The notes under the pieces were generated by a model. The model had not been told where the DNA came from. It made no database searches and saw only the letters and a program-made list of their open reading frames with translations. The position numbers were made by a program, and so were the translations under genes. From SZAS-103 sp038316385 (GTDB taxonomy: Bacteria > Pseudomonadota > Gammaproteobacteria > Xanthomonadales > Xanthomonadaceae), in contig JBBQAN010000003.1 in NCBI GenBank assembly GCA_038316385.1, positions 62,001 through 126,000 of the forward strand: 64,000 nt of DNA. Reading direction: 5' to 3'. Below, piece by piece: positions 1 to 12,313 of the stretch (within the stretch, counting starts at the first letter, position 1; each line of letters begins with the position of its first letter).

Positions 1-1932
1 TTGGACGAATTCCACGGGAATCTCGCGCAGGAAGCGCGACGGCATGCCGTAATTGTCCTGGCCGTGGATGCGCCGCAATTCGGCATAGCTGAGGATGAGT
101 TTCTGTTGCGCGCGGGTGATGCCGACGTAGGCGAGGCGGCGTTCCTCGGCGAGGCGTCCTGATTCTTCCAGCGAACGGCTGCTCGGGAACATGCCTTCTT
201 CGAGTCCGGCGAGGAACACGAGCGGAAATTCGAGTCCTTTCGCGCTGTGCAAGGTCATCATCTGCACCGCGTCCTCGCCGACTTCGGCCTGTCCTTCGCC
301 AGCTTCGAGCGACGCATACGCGAGGAAGGCAACGAGTTCGGACATGCCCGCGTTTTCTTCCTCGTCGCGGCGTACGAAGCGCGATGCGACCGAGACGAGT
401 TCGTCGAGATTGTCCGTGCGCGATTCGACGGTGCCGCGCGATTCGGCGGCGTAATGTTCGCGCAGGCCCGAGCGCAGCAGGACGTGATCAACCTGTTCCT
501 TCAGGTCCATGTCGCGCAATTCACGCGCCAGTGTTTCGATCAAGTCGATGAAGCCGCGCAATGCGTTGCGCGCGCGTCCGGCGAGCGCGGACGATGCCGA
601 TAGTGTGACCGCCGCTTCCCACAGCGACATCGCTTCTTCGCGGGCGACGCGACGCACCTCATCGAGCGTGCGCCCACCAATGCCGCGCACCGGCGTGTTG
701 ACCGCGCGTTCGAATGCTGGATCATCCGCGCGATTCGCAACCAGCCGTAAATACGCCAGCGTGTCCTTGATTTCCGCGCGTTCGAAGAAGCGCGCGCCGC
801 CATAGACGCGGTATGCAATGCCTTCACGGCGCAGCTCTTCCTCGAATGTGCGCGACTGTGCGTTGCTGCGATACAGGATCGCGCAATCGCCATGGCTGCC
901 TCCATCGCGTACCCAACGACGGATGCGCTCGACCACGAAGCGCGCTTCATCGATCTCGTTGTAGGCTGCATACAGATCGACGTGTTCGCCATCGCCGCTG
1001 TCGGTCCACAATTGCTTGCCGAGGCGGTCGGCATTGTTGAGGATGACCGCATTCGCGGCACCGAGGATGATCGCGCTGGAACGGTAATTCTGTTCGAGCT
1101 TGATCGTCGCGACGTTCGGGAAGTCGTGCAGGAAGCGTTGCATGTTCTCGACTTTCGCGCCGCGCCAGCCGTAAATCGACTGATCGTCGTCGCCGACCAC
1201 GAACACGTTGCCGCTGTCGCCTGCGAGCATGCGCACGAACGCGTATTGAATCGCGTTGGTGTCCTGGAATTCATCGACGAGCAACTGTCCGAAGCGTTGC
1301 CGGTAATGCGCGAGCAACGCGGGGTGTTCCAGCCACAGCTCGTGCGCGCGCAGCAGTATTTCGGCAAAATCGACGAGCCCAGCGCGCTGGCAACGCTGCT
1401 GATAAGCCTCGTACAACGCGAGCATCACCTGCGCGTAATAGTCGCCGCCGGGCTGGATGTGCTTCGGGCGCCGGCCTTCGTCTTTTTGCGCGTTGATCCA
1501 GTGCGCCACCTGGCGCGGCGTGAAGCGCGCCTCGTCGATATCGCCCTCGGCGATCAGGCGCTTGAGCAGGCGCAACTGGTCGTCTGAATCGAGTACCTGA
1601 AAACTTTCCGGCAGCGCCGCTTCGGTGTAATGCAATCGCAGCAACCGATGCGCGAGGCCGTGAAACGTACCGATCCACATTCCGCGAGAACCGGCCGGCA
1701 ACAACGCACCGGCACGATGGCGCATCTCGCCTGCGGCCTTGTTGGTGAAGGTGACCGCGAGGATGCCGTGCACCGGAACGCGATGCACTTCATGCAGCCA
1801 CGCGATACGGTGAATCAGCACGCGCGTCTTGCCGGAACCCGCGCCAGCCAACACCAGAGAATGCCCCGGTTCCGCGCTGACAGCCTCGCGCTGGGCCGGG
1901 TTCAGCCCGTCGAGCAAATGCGATACATCCAT
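1..1932 (-). CDS. uvrD: DNA helicase II UvrD, 3' end beyond window
   Basis: Superfamily 1A 3'-5' helicase of nucleotide excision and mismatch repair. The visible 644 codons start at ATG 1932 (MDVSHLLDGLNPAQREAV) and run off the left edge, so about 80-100 C-terminal residues are missing. Seen in order: Q motif, Walker A AGAGSGKT (residues 29-36), TFTNKAAGEM, motif II DEFQDT, motif III GDDDQSIYGWRGA, QNYRS, HSAKGLEFPLVFLAGLEEG and the motif VI region RRLAYVGITRA. The HSAKGLEF...EEGMFP block favours UvrD/PcrA over Rep. A 9-bp inverted repeat lies just upstream (1954-1980). It points the same way as the aminopeptidase gene behind it, 83 nt away. Orthology is inferred from motifs only. Confidence 0.95.
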   Translation of the reverse strand, partial: MDVSHLLDGLNPAQREAVSAEPGHSLVLAGAGSGKTRVLIHRIAWLHEVHRVPVHGILAVTFTNKAAGEMRHRAGALLPAGSRGMWIGTFHGLAHRLLRLHYTEAALPESFQVLDSDDQLRLLKRLIAEGDIDEARFTPRQVAHWINAQKDEGRRPKHIQPGGDYYAQVMLALYEAYQQRCQRAGLVDFAEILLRAHELWLEHPALLAHYRQRFGQLLVDEFQDTNAIQYAFVRMLAGDSGNVFVVGDDDQSIYGWRGAKVENMQRFLHDFPNVATIKLEQNYRSSAIILGAANAVILNNADRLGKQLWTDSGDGEHVDLYAAYNEIDEARFVVERIRRWVRDGGSHGDCAILYRSNAQSRTFEEELRREGIAYRVYGGARFFERAEIKDTLAYLRLVANRADDPAFERAVNTPVRGIGGRTLDEVRRVAREEAMSLWEAAVTLSASSALAGRARNALRGFIDLIETLARELRDMDLKEQVDHVLLRSGLREHYAAESRGTVESRTDNLDELVSVASRFVRRDEEENAGMSELVAFLAYASLEAGEGQAEVGEDAVQMMTLHSAKGLEFPLVFLAGLEEGMFPSSRSLEESGRLAEERRLAYVGITRAQQKLILSYAELRRIHGQDNYGMPSRFLREIPVEFVQ

Positions 1933-1953
1933 GTGCGTAGTTTACGCGAGAGG

Positions 1954-1980
1954 ATGCGAAAACCTGATGGATTTTCGCAT
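1954..1980. terminator. Inverted repeat between M1 aminopeptidase and uvrD
   Basis: Perfect 9-bp arms ATGCGAAAA (1954-1962) and TTTTCGCAT (1972-1980) with a 9-nt loop. It sits between the stop of the aminopeptidase (2016) and the uvrD start (1932), both minus strand. It may terminate the upstream gene or act as an operator for uvrD. The stem is AT-rich and no separate U-tract follows, so a classical terminator is uncertain. Confidence 0.4.
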
Positions 1981-2015
1981 TCAACTGCCCTCGTTACTGC
2001 TTCGTCGCGATGGCA

Positions 2016-4673
<2,658 letters not shown>

Positions 4674-4914
4674 GGTTTGTCTCCCGGAAAGGACCGGCGC
4701 GAAAAAATCGACACGCATGCATGGCCGTGAACTACGCTTCCACGCGGCGATCCCTGATGGCAGGGCCACGATTATCGCAGGTCGTCGACGGCAGCAGCGC
4801 CGCGATGACGAACGGCACATGCCGTGTCGCGCATTCACGTACAGGATCGGTCTGCGTCGAACTGCCATGCTGGAACTGATCGACGCCTCAGTATTCGGAA
4901 TTTCGGGAGCGTCC

Positions 4915-5592
4915 ATGCCAAGCATCAAGAAACGGCTGCGCAGCAATCGCGGCTTGCTGGTGTTTGTGTTCGGCATGGTGCTGATGCGCAGCGCATTCGC
5001 GGACTGGTATGTCGTGCCGTCGAGTTCGATGTATCCGAACCTGCTCGAAGGCGATCGCGTGATCTGCAATCGCCTCGCCTACGATTTCAAGCTGCCGTTC
5101 ACCGATATCATCCTCGCGCACCTGGGCGATCCGCAGCGCGGCGACGTAGTGACCTTCAGTTCGCCTGAAGACGGCATCAGCTTGGTCAAGCGATTGATCG
5201 CGGTACCGAACGATGTGGTGGAAATGCGCGATGAACACCTGATCGTCAATGGCGTGGAGGCACGTTACGAGCCGCTCGCGCCGCGCGACAGCGATCACCT
5301 CACGCCCGGCTATACGGGAGCACAAGTCGCGCTCACGGAGAACCTCGGGCAGCGCCGCAATTCAATCATGGTGATGCCGGAACGCAACGCATTGCGTTCG
5401 TTTGGGCCGGTCACGGTGCCGGCCGGCGACTACCTGATGCTTGGCGACAATCGCGACAACAGCAAGGATTCGCGCTACATCGGATTCGTGAAACGCGAAC
5501 TGCTGACTGGACGCGTCCGCCACATCCTGTTTTCACTGAACGCAAAGAACTATTACTTGCCGCGTTTGAGCAGGCTTGGCGCTGCGATCTGA
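4915..5592 (+). CDS. lepB: Signal peptidase I (short LepB type)
   Basis: Inner-membrane serine/lysine peptidase of 225 residues that cleaves exported pre-proteins. ATG 4915 is preferred: GGGAG lies 6-7 nt upstream and the protein then opens with a basic stretch and one membrane segment (GLLVFVFGMVLMRSAFA). Longer in-frame starts exist. Box B PSSSMYPNL carries the nucleophile Ser near residue 38, VKRLIAVPNDVV carries the general-base Lys near 92, and box E GDNRDNSKDSRYIGFV is intact. E. coli LepB is about 324 residues with two membrane segments, so this is a shorter, one-segment variant. It stands alone rather than in the lepA-lepB-rnc operon, so it may be a second signal peptidase. Confidence 0.9.
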   Translation: MPSIKKRLRSNRGLLVFVFGMVLMRSAFADWYVVPSSSMYPNLLEGDRVICNRLAYDFKLPFTDIILAHLGDPQRGDVVTFSSPEDGISLVKRLIAVPNDVVEMRDEHLIVNGVEARYEPLAPRDSDHLTPGYTGAQVALTENLGQRRNSIMVMPERNALRSFGPVTVPAGDYLMLGDNRDNSKDSRYIGFVKRELLTGRVRHILFSLNAKNYYLPRLSRLGAAI

Positions 5593-5655
5593 GCAGCGCT
5601 CGCGATCATCGCAAATTGAAATGGCAGCGCATTTGCTCTGCACGCATGCCGCTCG

Positions 5656-8600
5656 TTAAGCGGCGGCATCGGGCGATCGCGGGGTGTGCGCATCGAGCAG
5701 GGCTTGCAAGGCTTCATCGAACGGTAGCGGACGTCCGAGCAGAAAACCCTGCACTTCGTCGCAGCCGCGTGCATGCAGCCATCCGAGTTGCTGCGCGGTT
5801 TCCACGCCTTCGGCCACTGTGCGCAGGCCCAGACTACGCGCGAGCTGGATGATCGCGGCGCAGATCGCTTCATCGTCGGCATTGCGGCCAAGATCGCTGA
5901 CAAACGAGCGATCGATTTTCAGCCGGTCAATCGGCAATCGCTTGAGATAGGCCAGCGACGAATAGCCGGTGCCGAAATCGTCCACTGCAATGCTCACGCC
6001 GAGCGCGTCGAGCCGACGCATGGTGGCGATCGCGGTTTCCGGCGCGACCATGATCACGCTCTCGGTCAGTTCGAGTTCGAGCACGCCTTTGGGAAGCGCA
6101 TGTGCCTCGATCGCACTGCGCACATCCTCGTAAAGATTTTGCTGGAATTGTGCGGCCGACACGTTCACCGCGATGCGCAAGTGGCCCAGCCCTGCTGCGC
6201 TCAGCTGTGCGTAACGGCGCGCCGCCTCATTCAGCACCCAGCGCCCGATCAGGACGATCAGGCCGCTGTCCTCGCACACACCGATGAACTGTTCGGGCAT
6301 GATCAGTCCGCGTTCCGGACGCTGCCAGCGTAGCAAGGCTTCAAGTCCGACTGCCGCCCCGTTGCGGCTGAATAGCGGCTGGAACACCAGCCGGAACTCG
6401 TCGCGCTGCAATGCGTCGCGCAATGCCGACACCAAGTGCAGACGCTCGTTGATGTCGGCATCGAAGTCGGCGTGATAGGCGACCGCGCGATTGCGCCCTT
6501 GCTGCTTGGCCTGATACATCGCCAGGTCCGCTTTCTTGAGCAGGGTTTCGGCGTCCATGCCGGCATCGGGATAGCGGCAATAGCCGATGCTTGCGGTGAG
6601 ATAGTGCAGTGCGCCTGCAATATCCACCGGTTCGGCGAGTGCTGCATTGATGCGTTCGATTACGCGACCGACACCGCCTTCATCGATCTGTTCGGTGAGA
6701 ATCACTACGAACTCGTCGCCGCCAAAACGCCCCAGCGTGTCGGGGCTGCGCACCGCTTTCTCGAAGCGCTTGCCGACCGTGCGCAACACGTCGTCGCCCG
6801 CGCTGTGCCCCATGCTGTCGTTGATCAGCTTGAACTCGTCGAGGTCCACGAACAGCACGCCGATACCGCGCCCCGCAAGATCGGCATTGCGGATGCTCTG
6901 TTGCAGGCGATCGAACAGAAGCTGGCGGTTTGGCAGCCCGGTCAGTTCGTCATAGGTGGCGCGATAGGCGAGCTGTTCGAGAATCAGCTCGCGTTCGCTG
7001 ACATCCGATTGGATACTGACGTAGTGCGTCAGTTCGCCGCCGGCATCGCGCACCGGCGCGAGATGGAAATCGTTCCAGAACGATTCGCCATCTTTGCGTC
7101 GATCGCGCAGCAGTACCCGGATATCGCGTTGCTCGCCAATCGCCTTGCGGATCGCCGCGCAACCCGTCTCATCAGTGTCGCCTTCTTCGAGGAAACGGCA
7201 ACGCGTGCCGATGATGTCCTCCGCCGCGTAGCCACTCATCTTTTCGAACGCATGGTTGACGTAAACGGCGGGCATGCCAGGAATGCGCGCATCGGCGATC
7301 AGGATGCCGTTGTCGGCCGACTCCACCGCGCGTCGGAACAGACGCAGCTCGGCTTCGTTGAGATGCTTCTGGGTGACATCAAGCATGCCGCCGATCATGC
7401 GCAACGCGCGGCCATGCGCATCGCGCAGAAGCAACGCGCGGTCGAGTATTTCGGCATAGCTGCCGTCCTTGCGCAGCAGGCGATAGGTGTCCTCCCATTC
7501 GTTCGCATCGGACGCGATTACGCGCTCGAGACTGTCGGTGATGCGTGCGCGATCGTCGGGATGCAGCACCGTATCGACTGCGTGCAGTGTCGAACCGATC
7601 TCGTCGCGCTTGAAGCCGAACAACGCAAAGGCATTGTCGCTGCGCCAGGTTGTGTCGGTTTGCAGATCCCAATCCCAGATCGTATCGCTGGTCGCACGCG
7701 CAACCAGCTGGAAACGCTGCTCGTGGCGTTCCCGCTCGGTGACATCATGCAACACGATGAGTCGAGCCGGGTGTGCATCGAAGTCGATTTCGTGGCCGAA
7801 CGCCATCATCCGCATCCGTTCGCCGCTCTTGTGCGAATGTGTCCAGATCCTGCCTTGCGGGTAGTTGTCCGCTGGCCCCAACAGCAATGCCCTGGTTGAT
7901 GCGACCTCCTCGGGTGGACGGATGTCGATCATGTTCACCGCAAGCAACTCGTCGCGGGTGTAACCGTAGTGCTGCGCCATCGCATCGTTGGCGGCGAGAA
8001 TCTGAAGCGTGTGCCGATCATAGACGCACATGGGCAAAGGGTTGTGCTCGAACAGGAAACGGTATTGCTCCTGCGCCTCGCTCAAGCGCTCACGCGCCTC
8101 GGCCAACTCGGTGATGTCCTGCTGGATGCCTCGCAGCATTCGATGGCCGGGGCGGCGATCGACCCACTCGGCGCGTGCATAGACCCAGCGCACTTCGCCG
8201 TCCGGGCGCACGATCCGGTATTGGGTTTCGTCGAGTTCTTCGTCTTCCATCGCACGGGCGATGTAGTTGTTCACGCGTTCGCGATCGTCCGGATGCATGC
8301 GTTCGGCGATGTCTCCGATCTGGAACGAGCTTTCACGCGGCGGCAATCCGCAGATCGCATAGATTTCCGGTGACCAGATCACATCACCGGTCTCGACATT
8401 CCAGCTCCAGTCGCCAAGCTTGGCGATGCGTCGCGCTTCGTCGCCGCGCTGCGATTGTTCGCGTAGTTCGGCGAGCAATTGCGCCTGCCGCGCGTGGCTG
8501 CGCTCGAACGCGCGGCTGAGCCAGAACCACAGTGCCGCAAGCAGTAATGCAGTGCTGAAGCCAATCACGGCGAACCGCCACCACAACGCCAGGATGTGTC

Positions 8601-9417
8601 GTCGCGCGACGCCAACGATGACGATCACCGGCGAATGCGGAATGCGCTGGAATACGAACTGGCGTTCGACGCCGTCAAGCGCGCTCGGTTCGACAAACCG
8701 GCCGGAAGCCTGATCGCGCAACGGCGCGAAAAAAAGCGGGCTGCGTTCCACGCGCGTTCCCACATAGCGCTGGTTTTCGGTCGAGCGCGCCAGTAGCATC
8801 CGATCGCGGTGCATCAGATTGAGCATCCCGCCTTCGCCGAGTCGATAATCGGCCAGCGTCTGCGCGAACCAGTCGGCATCGATGCGCGCACCCACGCGCC
8901 AGTTGGGCAGGCCGTCCCATGCCACCGGAATAACCCAGTGTTGGTTCGGTGCAAAGCGCACCGGCTTGCCGATGCTCAGACCGGCCGGACGTGCATCCGG
9001 GTCCGCTTGCGGCAGCCATCCCGCATCGACCAGCCGACCCTGCATGTCGGTTGTGTGTCCAGCGTGCACCAGCACGATGCCGCCCAATATCATCAGGCGT
9101 GCGTCGATCGGGGAACGTGTTGCGGCTTCCGGGGGCACCGCAACCGCAGATGACTTTTCCGCAGACGCCGCAGTTTCCGCGATCCCGCGCAGCGCTCTGG
9201 TGAGCCGTTCGAGCCGTTCGCCGAATTGGCGCTGCACCGATTGCGCGACGACCTCCGCGCGCTCGGCCGAAGCATCGTTTTCGCGGTTGAGGTCGAACCA
9301 CAGCAGTACCGCAAACAGGATCGGCAGCAACAACGACAGACTCAATCCAAGGAACACCAAGCTGCGCGGTCCGTACGGGATCGATCCATGCAAGCGTGTG
9401 GCAGCGCGCGTGTTCAT
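5656..9417 (-). CDS. Multi-PAS GGDEF/EAL cyclic-di-GMP enzyme with periplasmic sensor
   Basis: Inner-membrane signalling protein of 1253 residues. N-terminal membrane segment (about 22-43), an extracytoplasmic region to about 275, a second membrane segment (about 280-300), then a chain of PAS/PAC modules (about 325-820; WSPEIYAICGLPP, YRFLFEHNPLPM, RFQLVARATSDTIWDW and a LOV-like GTRCRFLEEGDTDETG). GGDEF domain follows with intact GRFGGDEF (near 897), then EAL domain with EALLRW (near 1025), ELTESVIM and DDFGTGYSSL. Both cyclase and phosphodiesterase signatures look catalytically competent. The LOV-like PAS has RCRFLE rather than the NCRFLQ signature, so flavin-cysteine chemistry is not supported. 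It has no operon partner; the pga exopolysaccharide genes at 56-60 kb are a possible but unproven target. Confidence 0.93.
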   Translation of the reverse strand: MNTRAATRLHGSIPYGPRSLVFLGLSLSLLLPILFAVLLWFDLNRENDASAERAEVVAQSVQRQFGERLERLTRALRGIAETAASAEKSSAVAVPPEAATRSPIDARLMILGGIVLVHAGHTTDMQGRLVDAGWLPQADPDARPAGLSIGKPVRFAPNQHWVIPVAWDGLPNWRVGARIDADWFAQTLADYRLGEGGMLNLMHRDRMLLARSTENQRYVGTRVERSPLFFAPLRDQASGRFVEPSALDGVERQFVFQRIPHSPVIVIVGVARRHILALWWRFAVIGFSTALLLAALWFWLSRAFERSHARQAQLLAELREQSQRGDEARRIAKLGDWSWNVETGDVIWSPEIYAICGLPPRESSFQIGDIAERMHPDDRERVNNYIARAMEDEELDETQYRIVRPDGEVRWVYARAEWVDRRPGHRMLRGIQQDITELAEARERLSEAQEQYRFLFEHNPLPMCVYDRHTLQILAANDAMAQHYGYTRDELLAVNMIDIRPPEEVASTRALLLGPADNYPQGRIWTHSHKSGERMRMMAFGHEIDFDAHPARLIVLHDVTERERHEQRFQLVARATSDTIWDWDLQTDTTWRSDNAFALFGFKRDEIGSTLHAVDTVLHPDDRARITDSLERVIASDANEWEDTYRLLRKDGSYAEILDRALLLRDAHGRALRMIGGMLDVTQKHLNEAELRLFRRAVESADNGILIADARIPGMPAVYVNHAFEKMSGYAAEDIIGTRCRFLEEGDTDETGCAAIRKAIGEQRDIRVLLRDRRKDGESFWNDFHLAPVRDAGGELTHYVSIQSDVSERELILEQLAYRATYDELTGLPNRQLLFDRLQQSIRNADLAGRGIGVLFVDLDEFKLINDSMGHSAGDDVLRTVGKRFEKAVRSPDTLGRFGGDEFVVILTEQIDEGGVGRVIERINAALAEPVDIAGALHYLTASIGYCRYPDAGMDAETLLKKADLAMYQAKQQGRNRAVAYHADFDADINERLHLVSALRDALQRDEFRLVFQPLFSRNGAAVGLEALLRWQRPERGLIMPEQFIGVCEDSGLIVLIGRWVLNEAARRYAQLSAAGLGHLRIAVNVSAAQFQQNLYEDVRSAIEAHALPKGVLELELTESVIMVAPETAIATMRRLDALGVSIAVDDFGTGYSSLAYLKRLPIDRLKIDRSFVSDLGRNADDEAICAAIIQLARSLGLRTVAEGVETAQQLGWLHARGCDEVQGFLLGRPLPFDEALQALLDAHTPRSPDAAA

Positions 9418-9588
9418 CGCGTCTTTCCCGCAGCCATTCCGCAGCGTCGCGTCAGCTCGTTCATGTCGATGCGCCGAATCGACCGGAAGATCGATCTGCG
9501 CGTTTCCCAGAGGTCGCTTTGCCTACTATGCCCCGAATCGACGCGCTTGATAAGCCGCTCCGACGCTGCCCCGTTGCATATCCGGCGG

Positions 9589-10659
9589 TCAGACCAGCGC
9601 GACGCCAGGCAGCGACAACACGTAGTCCGCGCCCATCAGTCGGGACGGCGTTTGGTAACCGCAACGCAATGACGCGACAGTGTCAGCCGCTCCTGCGCTT
9701 GCGCCCAGCAGTCGTTCGACGATGCCCAGCGATGCGGTGACCGTCAGCGCGTAACCGTTCGGCGTGACCAGTTGTTTTTTTACTTCGCGACCGGACGGGT
9801 CACGCACTTCGCCCCAGACATGGGTGATCGTGGACGTACGTTTGTCGTCGGATGGACCGCGCACATTTTTCTCGACGCGATGTTTCATGAAGTCCTGCAC
9901 GAAACGCATGCGCAGCAGCGGGCCGAGCAAGCGCATGCGGCGTACGTTCGCGATCGTCTTCGGCGACACCGCCATGAACACTTCGATGTTCGGGATGTCG
10001 GTGGACACGAACGCGTTGTAAACATCGCCCCACGGGATCGTCATCGCGCTACGCGATTGTCCGTCGCGGACGAAACTGCGCGACTTCCATGCGAGCGGAA
10101 CGCGGGTCATTTTTCCGTCGATGCGCACGCGGCCGCCGTTGCCGAGTCCCTCGACGCTGGTCTTCGCGGTGCCCGGGCTCGGGCCGCCGCCGGCCTCGAA
10201 GGCGAGCACGAGATGGGTTGCGTCCGGCAAATCGTTTTTCAGCATCGCGGATAGACAATCGGTCGGCACCACGTCGAATCCGACGCCCGGCAGCACGACG
10301 ATGCCGCGCTCCTGCGCGCGCGCGTCTTGCGCATGGCAGTGCGCGAACACGTCGATCTCGCCAGTGATGTCCAAGTAATGCACGCCGACATCAATGCAAC
10401 CTTCGAGCATCGGCGCGGACGTCGCCGAAAACGGGCCCGCGCAATGCAACACCAGCTTCATGCCGTCGAGCTGGAGGCGCACCGCTGCTGCATTCGGCAA
10501 GTCGAACACGCGATGCTGCAAGCCGAGTTCCTGCGCGAGGCTGGCGACGGATTCGCTGCGACCTGCGAGCACCGGCGTCATGCCGCGGCGTTTCGCTTCG
10601 ATCGCGATCAGGCGGCCGGTGTAGCCGTTCGCGCCGTAAATCATCCAGGCATCGGTCAT
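9589..10659 (-). CDS. Saccharopine dehydrogenase-like / trans-acting enoyl reductase family oxidoreductase
   Basis: A 356-residue NAD(P)-binding protein starting at ATG 10659, whose ATG overlaps the TGA of the upstream SDR gene by 4 nt (translational coupling). The N-terminus is a Rossmann segment, WMIYGANGYTGRLIA, followed by VLAGRSES, typical of the saccharopine-dehydrogenase NADP-binding domain. Proteins of this shape are often annotated as trans-acting enoyl reductases or saccharopine dehydrogenase NADP-binding proteins. The true substrate is unknown; lysine metabolism is not implied. Pairing with an SDR suggests a lipid or ketone reduction step, which is inference. Confidence 0.8.
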   Translation of the reverse strand: MTDAWMIYGANGYTGRLIAIEAKRRGMTPVLAGRSESVASLAQELGLQHRVFDLPNAAAVRLQLDGMKLVLHCAGPFSATSAPMLEGCIDVGVHYLDITGEIDVFAHCHAQDARAQERGIVVLPGVGFDVVPTDCLSAMLKNDLPDATHLVLAFEAGGGPSPGTAKTSVEGLGNGGRVRIDGKMTRVPLAWKSRSFVRDGQSRSAMTIPWGDVYNAFVSTDIPNIEVFMAVSPKTIANVRRMRLLGPLLRMRFVQDFMKHRVEKNVRGPSDDKRTSTITHVWGEVRDPSGREVKKQLVTPNGYALTVTASLGIVERLLGASAGAADTVASLRCGYQTPSRLMGADYVLSLPGVALV

Positions 10660-11477
10660 GAGGTCTTCCTGCCTTGCATCGCCGAGACGGTGCGCATGAG
10701 TTTGCGGAAATAAAATTCGGGGAACCAGCGCTTGACCCACCAGCGCAACGGTTCCTTGCGTGTCGGGATAATCATGAAATCGCCGCGTTCGGTCGCCGCG
10801 AAAATCCGGTCGGCAACGCCATCGAGCGTGTCCTTGCCGCTCTTCATCATCTTGTCGGCAAAACCCTTCATGCGCTCGTTGCCGCGCCAGCTTTGCAGCA
10901 GGTTGGTCTGGAAAAATGCCGGGCATGCAACCGATACGCTGATGCCGGCGTTATGCATTTCCGCGCGCAGTTGTTCGGACAACGCAACCACGGCGGCCTT
11001 CGACACGCCGTAACTCATCGCTGATGGCGCGCCCGCAAGTCCAGCGAACGACGCAGTATTGAGAATGCGGCCGCGCTTGCGCTCGAGCATGCCCGGCAGG
11101 AACGCGCGGCAACCGCGCACGACGCCGAGCAGATTGATCTCCAGCACCTCGCGCCATTCGTCCATCGTGGTATCGACCATCGCGCCGCCGCTGGCGATGC
11201 CGGCATTGTTGACGAGCACGTCGAGCGCGCCGAACTTCGCGTCGATCGCTTCGCGCAACGCGTCGAACTCCTCGTCGTTGCCCACGTCCATCGCGATTGC
11301 GATGTGTCCCGCACCCTTGAGCAGCGCCTGGGTTTCGCGCGCGCGGTCGAGCACGATGTCCACGCACGCGACCGCGCAACCTGCGTTCGCGTAACGCTGC
11401 GCGAGCGCGCGGCCGAGGCCGCTGCCGGCCCCGGTGATCAGGACCTTGCGTTGGTTCGGCACAGGTGTTTCGGCCAT
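10656..11477 (-). CDS. Short-chain dehydrogenase/reductase
   Basis: Classical SDR of about 273 residues. Cofactor motif TGAGSGLGRAL near the N-terminus, acidic VACVDI after beta-2 (suggesting NAD preference), NNAGIA, catalytic Ser in the ILNTASFAG strand and YGVSK (Tyr-x3-Lys). The C-terminus carries a basic, aromatic stretch (RWWVKRWFPEFYFRKLM) that could sit on the membrane. Start chosen at ATG 11477 (MAETPVPNQRK); in-frame ATGs at 11486 and 11495 are equally possible because none has a good ribosome site. It is coupled to the downstream dehydrogenase by a 4-nt overlap and divergent from a second SDR gene, about 70 bp away. Confidence 0.85.
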   Translation of the reverse strand: MAETPVPNQRKVLITGAGSGLGRALAQRYANAGCAVACVDIVLDRARETQALLKGAGHIAIAMDVGNDEEFDALREAIDAKFGALDVLVNNAGIASGGAMVDTTMDEWREVLEINLLGVVRGCRAFLPGMLERKRGRILNTASFAGLAGAPSAMSYGVSKAAVVALSEQLRAEMHNAGISVSVACPAFFQTNLLQSWRGNERMKGFADKMMKSGKDTLDGVADRIFAATERGDFMIIPTRKEPLRWWVKRWFPEFYFRKLMRTVSAMQGRKTS

Positions 11478-11545
11478 CGGGCGCATCCGCAGCATCAGGT
11501 TATGCGAGCATACCAGTCCGTATTGGCAACGATTCCAGGTTCGCG

Positions 11546-12313
11546 ATGCCGCAACCAGACCTCTTCGATCTTTCAGGCAAGACCGTCCTTGTCACTGGCG
11601 CATCGCGTGGCATTGGCGAGGCGATCGCGCGCTTGCTCGGCGCGCATGGCGCGCATGTGATCTGCACCAGCCGCAAGGTCGAGGCGTGCGAAATCGTTGC
11701 GAATGCGATCCGCGACGATGGCGGCCAAGCCGAGGCGCGTGCGTTGCACGTCGGCGATACCGACGCGATAGATGCGTTGTTCACGATGCTCGATGCGTCC
11801 GGTCGTGCGCCCGACATCCTCGTCAACAACGCCGCTGCGAATCCGTACTTCGGGCCGATGCTCGACATGGATCTGGCGAGCTACGAGAAAACCGTGTCCG
11901 TTAACCTGCGCGGTTATTTCTGGACCAGCGTGCAGGCCGCGAAACGCATGCGCGACAAGGGCGGCGGCGCGATCGTCAATATCGCGTCGGTCAATGCGAA
12001 ACGCAGCGCGCCGAACCAGGGCATCTACTCGATGACCAAGGCCGGCATCATCAACATGACCGAAGGCCTCGCGAAGGAACTCAGCATCCACAACATCCGC
12101 GTCAACGCCGTGCTGCCCGGACTGACCGATACCAGATTCGCAAGCCCGATCATCGCCGATGCAAAACTCATGGCGATGATGACCAAGATGATCCCGCTCG
12201 CGCGCGTCGCCCAACCATCGGAGATCGCGCCTGCGGTGCTGTTCCTGTGCTCGCCGGCCGCGAGCTATGTGACTGGGATCAGCCTGCCGGTGGACGGGGG
12301 TTATCTGACTTGA
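11546..12313 (+). CDS. Short-chain dehydrogenase/reductase
   Basis: Classical SDR of 255 residues starting at ATG 11546 (MPQPDLFDLSGKTVLVTGA). Motifs: TGASRGIGEAIA, NNAAANPY, an IVNIASVNA strand with the catalytic Ser, IYSMTKAG (Tyr-x3-Lys) and the C-terminal LPVDGGYLT usual in the family. Residues after the second strand (CTSRKVE) suggest NADP use, since an Arg follows rather than an Asp. It is not closely similar to the divergent SDR next door. The substrate cannot be told. The gene is followed by 355 bp without a convincing conserved gene. Confidence 0.88.
   Translation: MPQPDLFDLSGKTVLVTGASRGIGEAIARLLGAHGAHVICTSRKVEACEIVANAIRDDGGQAEARALHVGDTDAIDALFTMLDASGRAPDILVNNAAANPYFGPMLDMDLASYEKTVSVNLRGYFWTSVQAAKRMRDKGGGAIVNIASVNAKRSAPNQGIYSMTKAGIINMTEGLAKELSIHNIRVNAVLPGLTDTRFASPIIADAKLMAMMTKMIPLARVAQPSEIAPAVLFLCSPAASYVTGISLPVDGGYLT

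Noticed and set aside
6436..7899. + strand open frame opposite the GGDEF/EAL gene
   Set aside because: Shadow; the minus strand has PAS, GGDEF and EAL motifs in order.
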